64,000 bases of DNA from contig NW_022145545.1 of NCBI RefSeq assembly GCF_000002235.5, positions 559,501-623,500 on the forward strand, in the 5' to 3' direction. Positions 1 through 13,200 of this stretch are shown here, piece after piece. The stretch comes from Strongylocentrotus purpuratus. Its lineage: Eukaryota > Echinodermata > Echinoidea > Camarodonta > Strongylocentrotidae. Under the pieces are notes generated by a model, which was given only the letters and a program-made list of their open reading frames with translations, ran no database searches and was not told the DNA's origin. The position numbers and the translations under genes were made by a program. Position 1 is the first letter of the stretch, and each line of letters starts with the position of its first letter.

Positions 1-187
1 AATGACTCTCTTAGTTCTGACCAAAGCGAGTGTGTACGCCCGCCGCCGCCTAAGCCGCACAAAGGAAAGGGGATGAGGAAGAGACGTGATTACTCATTGA
101 GCAGTTCCGAGGAGGAAATAAGATCAACGCCAGACTATACCAGCTGTGACGAGGGAGAGATAGAAAGTGGCAGCATCAGTGAAAGAG
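1..187 (+). CDS. Rim: RIM exon: pre-PDZ linker, 5'-partial
   Basis: The frame is open from base 1 and ends at donor gaaagag|GTGAGT with one base of a Gly codon left over. It encodes SSDQSECVRPPPPKPHK, then a basic stretch, then SSSEEEIRSTPDYTSCDE. This matches my memory of the vertebrate RIM linker (…SSDQSE.VRPPPPKPHK…SSSEEE..STPEYTSC…). The polyproline PPPPKP is conserved. The exon probably starts left of the window, although ctctcttag at 7-14 could also act as an acceptor. The ATG at 73 is internal and not a start. Confidence 0.9.
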
Positions 188-1259
188 GTGAGTACAATTA
201 TCATAGTCATGCACACATCAATGAGACATCCTCCCTTTGGAGCCAGGAGGGTTTAAACTCTTATACTTTAAAACAAAGTTTATCAATACCCTTCTGGCTC
301 TCACAGACAATATTGCCATCTTTTCTTGTACTTGAAACCAATTGACATCAGTTCACACAAGAATAGATGAGTTTTATTCTAAACTTAATTTAGTATTCAT
401 TAAATAATTTCTACAAACTGATTATATGAACAAAGTCATATACTGTTCTTTAAAATAATTCATATTAAAGATTTTTTTTCTTCATGTTACCTCACATAGC
501 AACATTCAAGTAAAGGTTGCATGATATTTTCATATTACTGCATGCGAGTAAAACACTATTGTATTTCATATTGCAGTATAAAATATGTAATTGGAAAACA
601 TTTGTCTTTTATGTCAGAAATTGCAAAATTATCTCTTTTTTCTTGCATACAATTGTTATACGCTAATGACAGAAATAAAAACAGAAAGAGAAGCTAGGTG
701 AGAAAAGGGAGAAGGGAAATGAGAAAAGGAAGGGAGACTTTTATTTAAATAACGACACAGATCGGGAAAGAGACAGATCGAGAGCTAGAAAAAAGAAAAG
801 GATGAAAGAAATGAATGAAAGACAGACAAAAGTGATGAGGGAGGAAAGGAGACATCCAACATAAAAATGTAAAATGGAGAAGTTAATAAAGAAAACTAAG
901 AGAAAGGGAGAAGGAAAAAAAAGAGAGAGAAAGAGTACATGCATAGAGGAGGAAAACTATATAAGGTCACCAAAATATATGTAATGAGTATCATGTAGAG
1001 TACATCTTCCAAGCCAATCGATTGTACCTGCGCTCTGACATTAATGGCCCCCTAACTAAATCATGTTGGATGCTGTATGTATACTATGTGCATGTAAGCA
1101 TGCAGCGTCCGGGCCAGCGCAGTGACATGTTTTTACAATATTTGAGAGACTAGGCATCACTCCAAATTAGATTTATTCAGATGTAGAAAATTGCTTGGAC
1201 CTCGCATGTTTACCGGAATAGGCAGGTAAATACAAAGCCCCAGCAAATACCAATGAGAT

Positions 1260-1293
<34 letters not shown>

Positions 1294-4200
1294 ACCTGTC
1301 CACTCTCTCTCTCCCATACTTCTTCATTTCATCAAGACCCAATTTATTGCGGAGTCTAAAATTAGCACAGGGCAAGGTAATGCTTCCTCTTTGTACATTG
1401 GATGCAGGCAGCATCGGACTGATTAGTTAGGAGGCCCTCGTGTGTCGAGATGGGGAGAGCGATGACAGGATGGTGGGGCGGGAAAGTCCTCAGGAATACG
1501 GGCGTCTGAAAGTGTGTTTAATGATTAATGTCGGGAATAAAAATGTTGAAAGCTAGGGAATCAAGTCACGTAAAAGGTCACTCTCGGAGGGCTCATAAAG
1601 GCTTATTCATTTGACCTCAGGCTGTATGATGGAGAGAACAAACAAGAAGTAGGTTACATTTGGGGGATATCAGAATATTCATCCAATTATGATAGCCTGA
1701 TTAAGACGAATGACATTCAAAGAAGTTTCAGTCCAATGGAGCAGTTCAAATTAAAGTGAATAAACACTATTAGCTAAAAACAAAGGGGTAATATATAATA
1801 ATTTTCTAAAATTGGAAATGCATGTAGGAATAAAATAGAAACACATTACATGGAAGATTTTTTTCTCTCAAGAATTCCCATATTTTTAAACACAATTACA
1901 TGTTATTAATGTTCATCTTTCGAAACAATAAATGTGTTAAGTAACGTCTTTTATTTATTTTTTAACAAGAAATGTGATTTTTCTCACATGAGAGAAATGG
2001 TACTAAGGTAGTAACTTAAATGCTAGATGTACAATTAAAGAAAGTTTAAGTGATAACAAACCATTATTAATAACAAAAATCAGGGAAAACTGATCTGATC
2101 AATCCTTAATTCTCCCAATTACAATTTAATTACATTTTAGGTGAATGTAAATCATAACAGAGCAATGGATTGGCTCTATGGGACTGGTCAGAAGAGATTG
2201 ATTTATCTAAAAGGGAAAAAACAGTGCTGCGTGACCAGGCACATAACTATGACCAAGTTGTGTGTTGCCCTTCTAAAGCTTCTGGAGCTTTCAAAGCTAA
2301 GAAAAACAGTCATAAATTTTGACCAGAACCAAGAAAAGCACATTTTCAACAAAATATGTAACCTTGAGCAGCAAATGGGTTACACCTGTAAATTAGCTGT
2401 ATCTGGCGCTTTCTTTCATTATTAACAAACTTTAGATTTTATAAAGGTCAATAAAGATGTTTGATTGCAAACAGTAAACGGCGGTTTGAAAAAATATAGA
2501 TGTGGAATAAAATATGGTAATAAAATTTAGGCATTGTAATGCGGGTTATCAGAGAAATCTTAGTCATGAACTTTTCACCCTCTACATCAATTAGATCAGG
2601 TGACAGGACAAAAAAAAGAGGAAAGGAAATTTGAGGAGGGGATCTTGCTGGCCGGATCTGCAGTCTCGTTTCGCCCGTCCCTAGGGATTCTAACACTGAC
2701 TATTTTCAAACCTCATTAAAAAAGAATCGCTCTCGTGCAGTAGCCGGCAGTCTTGAGCCATATATACCAACTTATCAGCCAGTAATGAATGATTAATGGG
2801 TTTTTATCACTTAAAAAGGGCAACAGAATTAATTTGGTATTGATGAATGTGTGTTGAGATCCGTTACAAACTACAAATTTATAAAAGACCTCTGGTTTGA
2901 AGCTACAGAGGAATCATGTTTAAATTGAAATCTTCTTTTAAAAATGAGGACAGATGAAGCTATCAATTGCATTATTGTGCCATAATGAATTAAAAAATTG
3001 CCCCATTGTATATTAATGGTATTGAATTTCAATTTTTCTTTCTTAGCCGTGGATAAGCATTGTATCTTAATTATCTTTTGCAAGGTTCTGTCAAAAATTG
3101 TCATCGTTCTGCATGAAACAATTTCCACTGTAATCATAAAGCTTTCCTTTTACAACCTTTTAGACTACCTAGAACATTCCAGGCACACGTCTAATTTTAG
3201 AAGGCTTCTTTTGATTCTCAAACCAGAAGACAGTTCTGCCTATCTTTTTAGAAAAAATCCCTCTTCTATCTTACATTGCAAGCAATAGCCCGAGGTTCTT
3301 CCATATCTACCCAAGATCGTTATGCAGGCGTGACGGCAATAAAACCAACCCTGTCATGCGTACCCTGCTCTAACCCAAGATGGATCTCAAAAACCATCAA
3401 CTATAGCCAAGTTTGGTCAAGGGTGAGGGCCATATGTGGGGCAATGCCCATATGTACTTTCTAATATTCCTATGCCAGGAGACAGAAGGGCGTGTCAGTT
3501 AACGCCCTTCTTGCATTCAGCAGGTGGTGGAAGGAATCTAAGACTGTGATGATTAATGGAGGAGGGGCAGTTATGGAAGAGGAGGGGGGGGAGCTGTAGA
3601 GTTATGTTCATGAACTTGTTAAGAAACTCCAGGGGATTCTCAGTGATTAGATGATTATGTGTATGAGTGCTGAGTAGTATGTGTGTAAGAGCAGAAAATG
3701 ACCGTACTAGTATATGCACTGGGAGAAATGACCAGCATTAGTTTACAACAGAATAGCTTCCACTTATAAACTCATAAAACACAAGCTACTACAATTACTG
3801 TACCTTTACTTCCCATCAAATAAACTTGTTATTTCCATCATAAAAGACAAATGTTTTCCAGTATTAAACATAAAATGCTTGTGTGCTTTGACTTTTAAGT
3901 TGAAATTGGACATGACTTTATGAAACTTAAATTGTATTCATTATAATCGTGAGCTTTATATACTATATGTATTTTTGTGTATGTTTGTCGAGATGAATCT
4001 TTGATATAAATCATACAATTTTTTATATATTAAAGATAATACATGCCTTTTATCTGAAGCATGTTATCAAATATGATTTAATCTCTTTTCCACTTATTTT
4101 CACTCGTAGAAAATGATTACACTTGTTTATGATGTTTACATATTACTATTTGAGAAATAGTTAACTCTATGTTACTTACTTTTTTCCTATATCATTAAGA

Positions 4201-7200
4201 ATAAATGATTGACATTTATTCTGACATCAATATATAGTTTGTTACTATAAACAGAATGCAAATTTATATGAAAACGTAGTTCTTGCGTGTAGTTGCAGAT
4301 TGATAAGAAAATCCAAAAATCATGCTTAAATCATTCAAGCATTGACATTATTTGATTTAGACAAATATGGTGAAGAACTTTTCTTTTCAGATTGTACTAG
4401 AAGAATTTTGTCATCATGAAAGTATTGTTGCGTCAACTGTGAAATATACCTTTTTAAGTGCATTTTCCCTGTAAAAATGATATTATCGTCAATTTGCATT
4501 TGCCTTTAAACCATATAATATTTTCTTTTAATTCAAATTCTTGTGTAATCTATTTTTCTCATAAGCTAGTGAAAACTGATACTTTTTATTCGATGGAAAC
4601 ATATAATCCAGTTCAATGTCTTAAAAATGAACAGTGTTTAATTTTCCATGAAATGCATTTTATAGAAATTATGAACTGTATATAATCCTTTCATTATGAT
4701 ACACACTCAAAACCTTAAAGACAAACATCAGATATAGATATCCAAATATATTTCTAACCATATTTTAATATACTTTGTTGCGTATTTGAACAAACTTATA
4801 TTCATTATTTTGTCATTAAGAGCAATGCACAATTGACACATTTTCTTGCTCACTGGTGACATATACTATCCAAAAACTTTAACAATTAATTTCAACTTTC
4901 ATAAAGTGCAATTACAAATATTTGAGTGCATTGTAATATAATTTCCGCTATCACTTTCTTCTTTAAAGTCTTCTCTACCATGACTTAATATCAGTCTGAT
5001 CCTATTTGTTGTCTTATTGGTAGAATCTTGGTTTATATATACATGAATATATGTATTAATAATGATGTGGGGTACTAAACATTGTTTGGCAGCCTGATAT
5101 TAATTACACATATTAAAAGCCATTGTCATCTTTCAATCATTCTCCCCATGGCCTTTGGTTTGGTTGCGGCTGGATATAACCTTTAACCCCTAAACCAGGT
5201 GAGCTAGACTACTGGGATGAGAGGCTTGGTCCTGAATCTGCTCCTCGACACCATCGATATCATCACCATCATCATCATCTCCACAATCACCATAGCAACC
5301 ATAATCATCATCCTCGAACCAACAACAACCATGGGCAGACTGCAGCGGATTCTGCCCTAACACTGGTGAGATGCTCCTAGCGGGTAGAAGTCAGCGTGAT
5401 TAACCCCCACCAATGCTCACTATCTCTTTGCCAAACTATTTGATATCTACCACTTACCCTCTATCCAAAGTAGATCATGCTTTATATACTCAAATGTTTG
5501 TGTGAGTTAATCCATTGTTTTCTGTGTGTTTGTCTCTTTTCTTTTTTTATTCCTTTACAAAAATCTTGTCCAATCCCCTCTCAATCACGAAACTGCTGAT
5601 TTTTTCCAAAACACAAAATTACCCTCTCTCTCAAAAAAACAACAACTTTGAAATGCACGTCTGCTGCCACCAAAATCGACTCCCAAAATGTCCGCCTATC
5701 TTGAAATGAATAATCATTTGCGGCTTGTGACCTGATTCTCGTGACCTCAGGGTCAGGGGAGTTAGACATCACATCGAGTCCCGCCACAGCAGGATCCAAT
5801 AACCATCCAGGGATCCCACCGGGTCATGGGGCAAAGTCGTCCCCCACGGGGGCAGTCGCGCCCCCTTCCTCCTCCCATCACATCCGACACCACTCTGAGT
5901 CGGAGATAAACCTAGTGTCGTCCCCTAAGAAAATTGTGCACTTTGGGCGTGGTGAGGCGGGGCACTCCCTGGAGGAGGATGACAGACAGATCAAAGATTC
6001 AGGCATCGACACGTGCAGCAGCACCACGCTTAACGAGGAGCATAACCTAGGTGCCAAGGTCAGACGTCAGTTATAACAAAACAAAAATTAAACAAGTCAT
6101 GTCAAAAGGTCGTTGCTTCATTATGAATCATGCATGCAAGCACGCTCAATTGTTTGTATTGCACCACCTATTCACAGCCATGTTATGCTTGTGTCATACA
6201 TGTTGCCAGCACGGTAATCATTTGCATGATAAATAGCTATTATTCCAATTTTTATCATTTTTATATCTAAAGGCACCCTCCATTAAATCGACCAACCACA
6301 AACATGTTTATCTTTCATAATCTTATACTAAAAGATATTGGTCAATTTAACAAGTTTAAAATATAGCCACAAAGTATCTGCATTTTGATAGCAGTGGAAG
6401 AAATTGTTTATTTAAAAAATATATATTTAGTGTCATATTTTATGCCAGCAAGGGCAGTTTGCCGAAATAGGGATCACCTTTTTTGCACCTTTAAAGAATT
6501 GTTCAACTTTTCTTGCATTTTGGATATGCACAGATTGATGCAAAATCTTTGTCTTTTCCAATTTCATCTTTTCCAGTAATCTTGACAAATAAATTTGCTT
6601 GAATTTGAAAGAAGATTAATACTATTTTGCATACAAAAGAATATACATAGTACTTAAATTTTGATGATGAAATAACCACAATTTTGTCATTATCACTGAA
6701 TGCACTAATGCATGACGGAGGATTTCTCACAAGATGAAATATTGCATCATAAAATATAACATTTCCAACCAGTATCTTCTGGAACTTAATAAGGAGGAAT
6801 AAGTGCTTTCCTATATATTTTGTTACTAAGTCTTGCTTGCATGTGCCTCATTCAAGATAAAAAAAAATCAAGCTTTCATGTTATATAAAGAGATACAAAT
6901 CATATATCAGCTTTTTATGTATGGCTGCCTTTTCTTACGTTCATTGAAGCATGACATTTGACCTCTGACCTGTGGCACTAGGTCAGATCTTGCTGTGGTG
7001 TCGTCAAGCTGATGATTTCAAACCTGAGTTTAAAATTTCAAAAAGTTTTTAGCGATTTCAATACTTTTATTCCCGATTTTGTCCATTTCTGCCTCAAATT
7101 TTACTTTTTGTTGAAGTTTTGTTTTGACATGAGTTATTTATGATGTGTTCTATCTCTGTTTTGTTGTTTTGAGTGCTGAAGTATCGTATTTAGATAGATT

Positions 7201-10200
7201 TTCAACCTTTTCTGACCTCTCAATTTAACAAAAATACACACCATATAGTAGAATCACCTTTTTCTAGTTGCTATCTGTCCCCCTCCGCATTTGTCATCAG
7301 TATAAAAGATAGCTCAATCTTTTGTAATTGTCCTTTTTTTCACTTTGTAACCTTTTGACGCAAAGGCATGGATGGATATTTAGAAAATAGGTAATTTAGG
7401 TTTTTAGATTGATCTCACTATAATACAAAAATAAAAAAGAAATATAGAATCCCATCGGTTCCACCCACCTAATATGGGCTTCAATGTCCTGTCAATTAAT
7501 AATTGTGGATTTAAACATAAAGCAGTACATCCAATCCTAAGCCTCTAAAGCAGTTTGCAATTGTCTTTTTTTCGCTTTGTAACCTTTTAATGCAAAGGCA
7601 TGGATGGATATTTAGAAAATAGGTAATTTAGGTTTATAGATTAATCTCACTATAATACAAAAATAAAAGTAAAATATAGAATCCCATCAGTTCCACCCAC
7701 CTAATCTGGGCTTCAATGTCCTGTCAATTAATAATTGTGGATTTAAACATATAGCAGTAGATCCAATCGTAAGCCTCTAAAGAAGTTTACGGATAATATT
7801 ATCTTATAATGAGTACCTACGCCCTTTCAATAGTCTCTTTTCTCTTCCACATCTCAATTCTTTTCCCCTGTTATTCTTTTTATACTGTATCTATCATGCA
7901 ACATCCTATTTTTACATCTCTTTTCCGTCTTTGAAAACCTCTTTGTGTGATCTCCTATATTTTATTTTTGAGATGTTGTGCTACTTTATATTTTTCATAA
8001 TGATCTTTTACTTGTCCAGCTTATTTCATTTCCTTTTTCTTGATTTTGTATTCTTGTAGTAAGTTTCTAAATAAAATACAGCAAATATGTAAAAATTTAC
8101 TTTATTTCTTAAACCCCATTTCTCTGCCACTTTGTTAGTGCCCTTAGGTTCATATCTCTATTTCTGCCCTCTCCCAGTCTTTGCCCCCCCCCTTCTCTCT
8201 TCATATCTCTCTATTTTTCTTATAGTTTTCTTTCATTAAAAAAGATCTTGAACTACTAAAAACATTTACTATTTCATCTTAGAATTCATGAAATTTATGA
8301 CTTTCATTTTCAAACATTCATTATGTGTGTTAATCCACCTTATCCAAAATTAATTTGAGAAGCATTCTCATTAACCCATACTCATCCAAGATATAAGATT
8401 ACTTTGATCAATGATGACATCGCTAAGTCAATATCATAGCTTCAATTTCAAGGTTCACTGATCCCATCAAAACGATTTGTCATAAGAATTTTTTTATTTA
8501 GATAATCATTATGAATCCCGCTTTACCACTTGACTGCCAGGAAAACTACCCAAAATGTTAGATACTAATGAAATGTAAATTAAGAATCACCTTCCCAAAT
8601 TAAGATTTTCTTCCTATCAGGAAAACTACCCAAAATTTTATAGATACAAATTAAATGTAAATAAAAAGAATCTTCTTCCTAATTTAAATTTTCTTCATAT
8701 TTTGGCCAACCAACCACTTGTAGGCTATGAAAGCAAATGGACTTGATGTGCTCCGCCAATCGTTACTTGATGAAGAAAGCTTGGTAATTGATTTCAAACA
8801 TTTTTACCCCTTTGTATATCTCTCTAACAAGTGGCCTGTTACTCAGTAAATGGACTAAATTCCTTTATATTTAACCGGCTTGTAAAAGCAGTGTGAGAAT
8901 ACACAAATTGAAATCCATGAAAAAGTAGGGATATGTTAGCAGGTAAGTTCCAATGTCAGTGAATATGTGTAACAATACATTTGATCAAGATATATACTTT
9001 TATAAGAAGTTATATGTTTTACCAGCCCCTTTAACTATATAATTTTATAAGAAGTTATATGTTTTACCAGCCCCTCTATCTATATATATAGTCACCAAAA
9101 CTATGTAATCATTATGATTTTAGGAAACAAGTTTATAAGTCAAGAACTCAAATCTCTCTAGATTTATTGAATGTGAATTTTAAAAAAGCATTTGAATCAA
9201 GATTTTGTAGCAGTCATTTGATGGAAAGTTTCACACACTCATCTGTAACACCTCTCTACCTCATTGGTATTGTCTTAATCCTGTGTGAGATTGTTTCATT
9301 CCATCATTAGCTATAAACCCATCCCATCTGAATGTTAAGAACATGGTGCAAACATTCAAACAAAATGTAATATCTTTTGTAGCATATTAATTTTGGAAGT
9401 CATGATGTCTAACTAATACAAAAGGCTGTTGTTTTTTGGATTATTTTGAAAAAGAAAGTTATGTGCTTTGACTATTGATACATTTTGGGATGTTTGCAAC
9501 CATGTTCTGTTGTTGTTGTTGTTAAAATAAAATGAAAATAGAATGAAAATTTGTGTCCATATTGCTCCTATCTCTGTTTCATACATGTATGTCTTGAACA
9601 ATCATTTTGTTATTGTAAAGTGTGCTTTCATTTCATGGCTAAGTGCATTTATCACTTTGGTAGTATTTAATATGTTGTTTGATGTGCAGAATATCATTGA
9701 TTTTCTTTATTTGAAATTTAAGATGAACTGCACTAGAATAATTCAGACTTTCAGTTTTGCGGAGAAGAGCATTAATTCTATATCAAATGATATCAGATTA
9801 CATGCTTCTGTCTCCAAACAGCCTATAGCCTTCATTCAAAAAAAGAAATGTAAACAGAAAAGATCTTTAAAGAATTAATGATTCTATAAAAGATACGCTC
9901 CTTGAGTATTCTGCATAAATTTGAAATGATAAGTTAACAAGTAATAACATATTTTAAAACAGTCGTGTTCCCTTTAACCATTAGCACTTTATGTTTTAAC
10001 TTCTTTTAATTTAAGGTGATAGAACAGTATGCAACTTACATATATATACCAATCAAAACTCACTTATTCATTTTCTTGTGGAATTGCCAGATTTTTGTGT
10101 TTCAATTTCAAATATAATTCTGATTTGAATCAATTTATGCATGTATATGTTCCTAAATGTTTTCTTTGTGAACAATATAACTACCAAATTTTGTATCATT

Positions 10201-13200
10201 ACTAACTATTCTAGTAATTAAATTTGTTACAAGCTGGAACAGAATATTTTGCAAACATTACTGTAGACTACAGTGTAATATTTGTGCATGCTAACAATCC
10301 TCTAAACAATGTAACCTGTATGATTTACAGTACCCTGTGAATTGGCAACCTGACATGGATAACAACGTCCTCATTGGTCAGATGGTTCTAAGAAAGAACC
10401 AATCAGAAGCTTGTACACATCAAGACTCCAGTGCCATTCTAGGGTTAAAGGTCATTGGTGGGAAGATGAAGGAGGCGGGGCGACTGGGGGCGTTTATCTC
10501 CAAGGTTAAACGAGGTAGCATAGCTGACACCGTGGGTCATCTAAGGGCAGGTCAGTTTAGTTTACAATTTTATTAAAAATGTTATCTTGTATTTTCAATG
10601 AGCTAATGATCTTTTTTAGTATTACCATCTTTATAGAATTTACCATAAACGTTTTTTATGAGGCATTTTTTCAAACATTATTTTTTTTTAAATTTGATGC
10701 AGCAGAAAGTCATAATTTCTGTAACCGAATGATGATCCAACAACTTTGTAATTTTGTTTGTTGTATTTCCCATTTTAATGTCTTATCCATATTTCTAAGA
10801 AATATTTAATTCCTTTTTTTTTACTTTGCACATTTTATTAAAGATTTTCAGATCATTTATTGTAGCCATGGTCTTATATGTCTGCTGAAAATGTGTCAGG
10901 AACAAATGACTGGGGTAGGGGGGATTTCGTTCTTGATTCACATATTCTTGCATGGTATCTAATTTTGAAATTCATGACCCTTTTTAATTCATAAAAGTAA
11001 GACAAGCTTTTCTTTCAGCACAGAAACTGAACACAACACCAGGACATCGGTGTTTTAAATGAACAGTATTGAAATGTCTGAGGGATTTTGGAAGATGCCA
11101 CCCCAAGTATGTATCTCTGACATTCAGAAACTTTGGATTTGTCATATTTATGTATTTTGTTGTTGTTGCTTACCAGGTGATGAAGTTCTCTCATGGAACG
11201 GTCACAATCTTCAAGGCAAGGATCTTAACGAGGTCTACAACATCATCTTTGAATCTAAGAGCGAACCTCAGGTTGAGCTTGTGGTTGCAAGACCAATGGG
11301 GTAAGATTGTCAAGATGTAGCTTAGTCCCTTACTTACTTGCCATGGGCTGCAAATCAAGCTCAGAGAATTAATTTGAGTGTCAACCATTCTTCCTGACAG
11401 TGTAACGGATACTATAGTTGGAGTATATTTCAGTGTGATACATTTTTATATACCCAAATTAATCATGACGCAAGCTATTACAAGTTGGAACTTATCTCCT
11501 AAAATCAAATTAATGTCAACTGTTGCAAAACGTGGCAGTTCTCAAGGGATAGATATTACTCTTTCTCCTTTATATTACTACTATCAACTTCTAATGTCTT
11601 TCATATTTTCGGTATAATATATCAAGGGTGATGCTACTTATGCTCCGGTGGCACTTGCTCCATGCTTTATAACGTCAAAGATAAAAGAATTATTAGGGTT
11701 AGGGTTGTAAATGGGTTTTTTAGGTTAGGTGTATAGGTTTTGGGTTTAGGTTAGAATTGGGTACACCTGTAACATTAGGATCTAGGTTTGAGGTTAGGAC
11801 TTTAGTTAGTACAGGAAAATCCACCATGGAGCTGTGAATGCCTGGGCTTGTGTCGCAGAATCGTTTTAAGGAGACTTTATATAAAAAGTTAATGCCAGGC
11901 AAAATCAAAAGATCTGTACTAAGAGGACTGATTAACAACAACACAGATCTAACTGGATGTTCCTTCTTTGAAGTATATGATCTGTGAATACAGCATGAGA
12001 TAACTTGGGCTGGGTTTTATTGAAAATATGTGTATACTGCAATAAAGTCATATTCAAGGGTTTAAGTTTTGCTGCCACTGTTTCATCTGCTGAGAAGCAG
12101 GAGGCGTTAACTTCTATCGCACATTGAGAGCCTCAAGGCATTAATTCCCTGTAAAAGCATATGAGTTAATGCCCTTTTGCCTCTCTGCAGTTGATATAAC
12201 AGAGTTAACATCCTTCTTATAATACTGAGACTGAGCCTTTTAACTTTAAAATTACCTCTTATGTGAGATCCCTTATGCCACATTTGGATTTCTTAAAAGG
12301 CAGTTATAGCTAAAGCTTCACAATGGTTTTGAGATTCCTTACATGATTCTAGAAATACATAATGATGGTTATATGATAGTTTTATGGCTAATTGAGACTA
12401 TATGTGGCCATGGGGATCTTTTAAAATGCACTCTGCCAGCCTAGAAATAATCCATTTCCGCTTCAATCCGATCGGAAGTAGGATACCTTGGTCTCGACAA
12501 TGGTTTTAAAACATTGGTATTCCCTACGATGTATGATAATATTCCTGCAAATTCACACACTTAGGACAGCATCTGAAGAAATTGTAGACATATTCTAAAG
12601 TTTATTGACTTTTTGTTCTGACTTTAATTTTCCTGCAGAAGTGAGATACCTCCTTCTTCCAGGGACAAAATAGCGCAGTTCCAGTCGCCGAGACCAGACT
12701 CTATCATGAAGAGAAGCAGTCAAAGTGAGTTACAATGTGAGCCAAGAAACAAACTACTATCATCACAATTATAATATAAGAAAAATGCACTGCGTATAAC
12801 CATATTTTTGGTATTGATGGGGAAATAATCGCAGAGTCAGAAGAAACTCACACTAATTCCAGAAATTATAAGCAAATGTTTGACAACTGATTTGGTAGAA
12901 TTTAAAAAATGCACTGTAACTATATTTTTGGTAATGATGGGGAAATAATAGCAGAGTCAAAAGAAACTCACACTAGTTCCAGAAATGTTAAGCAAATGTC
13001 TGACAACTGATTTGGTATACAATATCTAATGGTTAAGGGAGAAGCAAAGAATAATTCAGGAAACTTAGCTAGCAGGCCTGTGTACAACATGTGGCCGCAC
13101 TGGTAAATGTGAGTTGGGTTTTGTTTCAGTGAATGTGATTTTTTTAGCAACTTTTGGTACCTTAACATCTAGCAGGTCCAAAAAATCCATCTTTTGCATA

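Larger units (their letters stand above)
188..5198 (+). other. Intron, 5.0 kb
   Basis: No supportable exon was seen between the donor at 188 and the acceptor at 5198. It holds a short hairpin (240-302), a purine-rich strand (about 650-930), a (CT)n run (1263-1292), one copy of a dispersed repeat (about 1980-2300) and a 10-bp-stem hairpin (3484-3511). The rest is AT-rich sequence with only short chance reading frames. Confidence 0.8.
6059..8723 (+). other. Intron
   Basis: 2.7 kb of AT-rich sequence. It contains a 233-bp tandem duplication (7321-7790), a second diverged tandem duplication (about 8537-8700) and CT-rich low-complexity sequence around 8160-8220. No exon was seen. Confidence 0.75.
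11301..12638 (+). other. Intron
   Basis: 1.3 kb. It contains a TTAGGG-like degenerate repeat region (11680-11830) and a multi-arm copy of the small-hairpin family (12092-12190). No exon was seen. Confidence 0.75.

Noticed and set aside
2141-2425. 94-codon + strand frame
   Set aside because: Starts in a dispersed repeat shared with 16185-16400, where no comparable frame is kept.
6041-6056. Donor cctag|GTGCCA at 6051 for exon B
   Set aside because: It would leave a phase that does not fit the 8724 exon; the donor at 6059 does fit.
9543-9878. 111-codon + strand frame in the intron before the PDZ exon
   Set aside because: No conserved sequence and no phase-compatible splice sites of quality.
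11690-11720. Telomere or chromosome-end sequence
   Set aside because: Only two or three TTAGGG units inside degenerate G-rich sequence within an intron.
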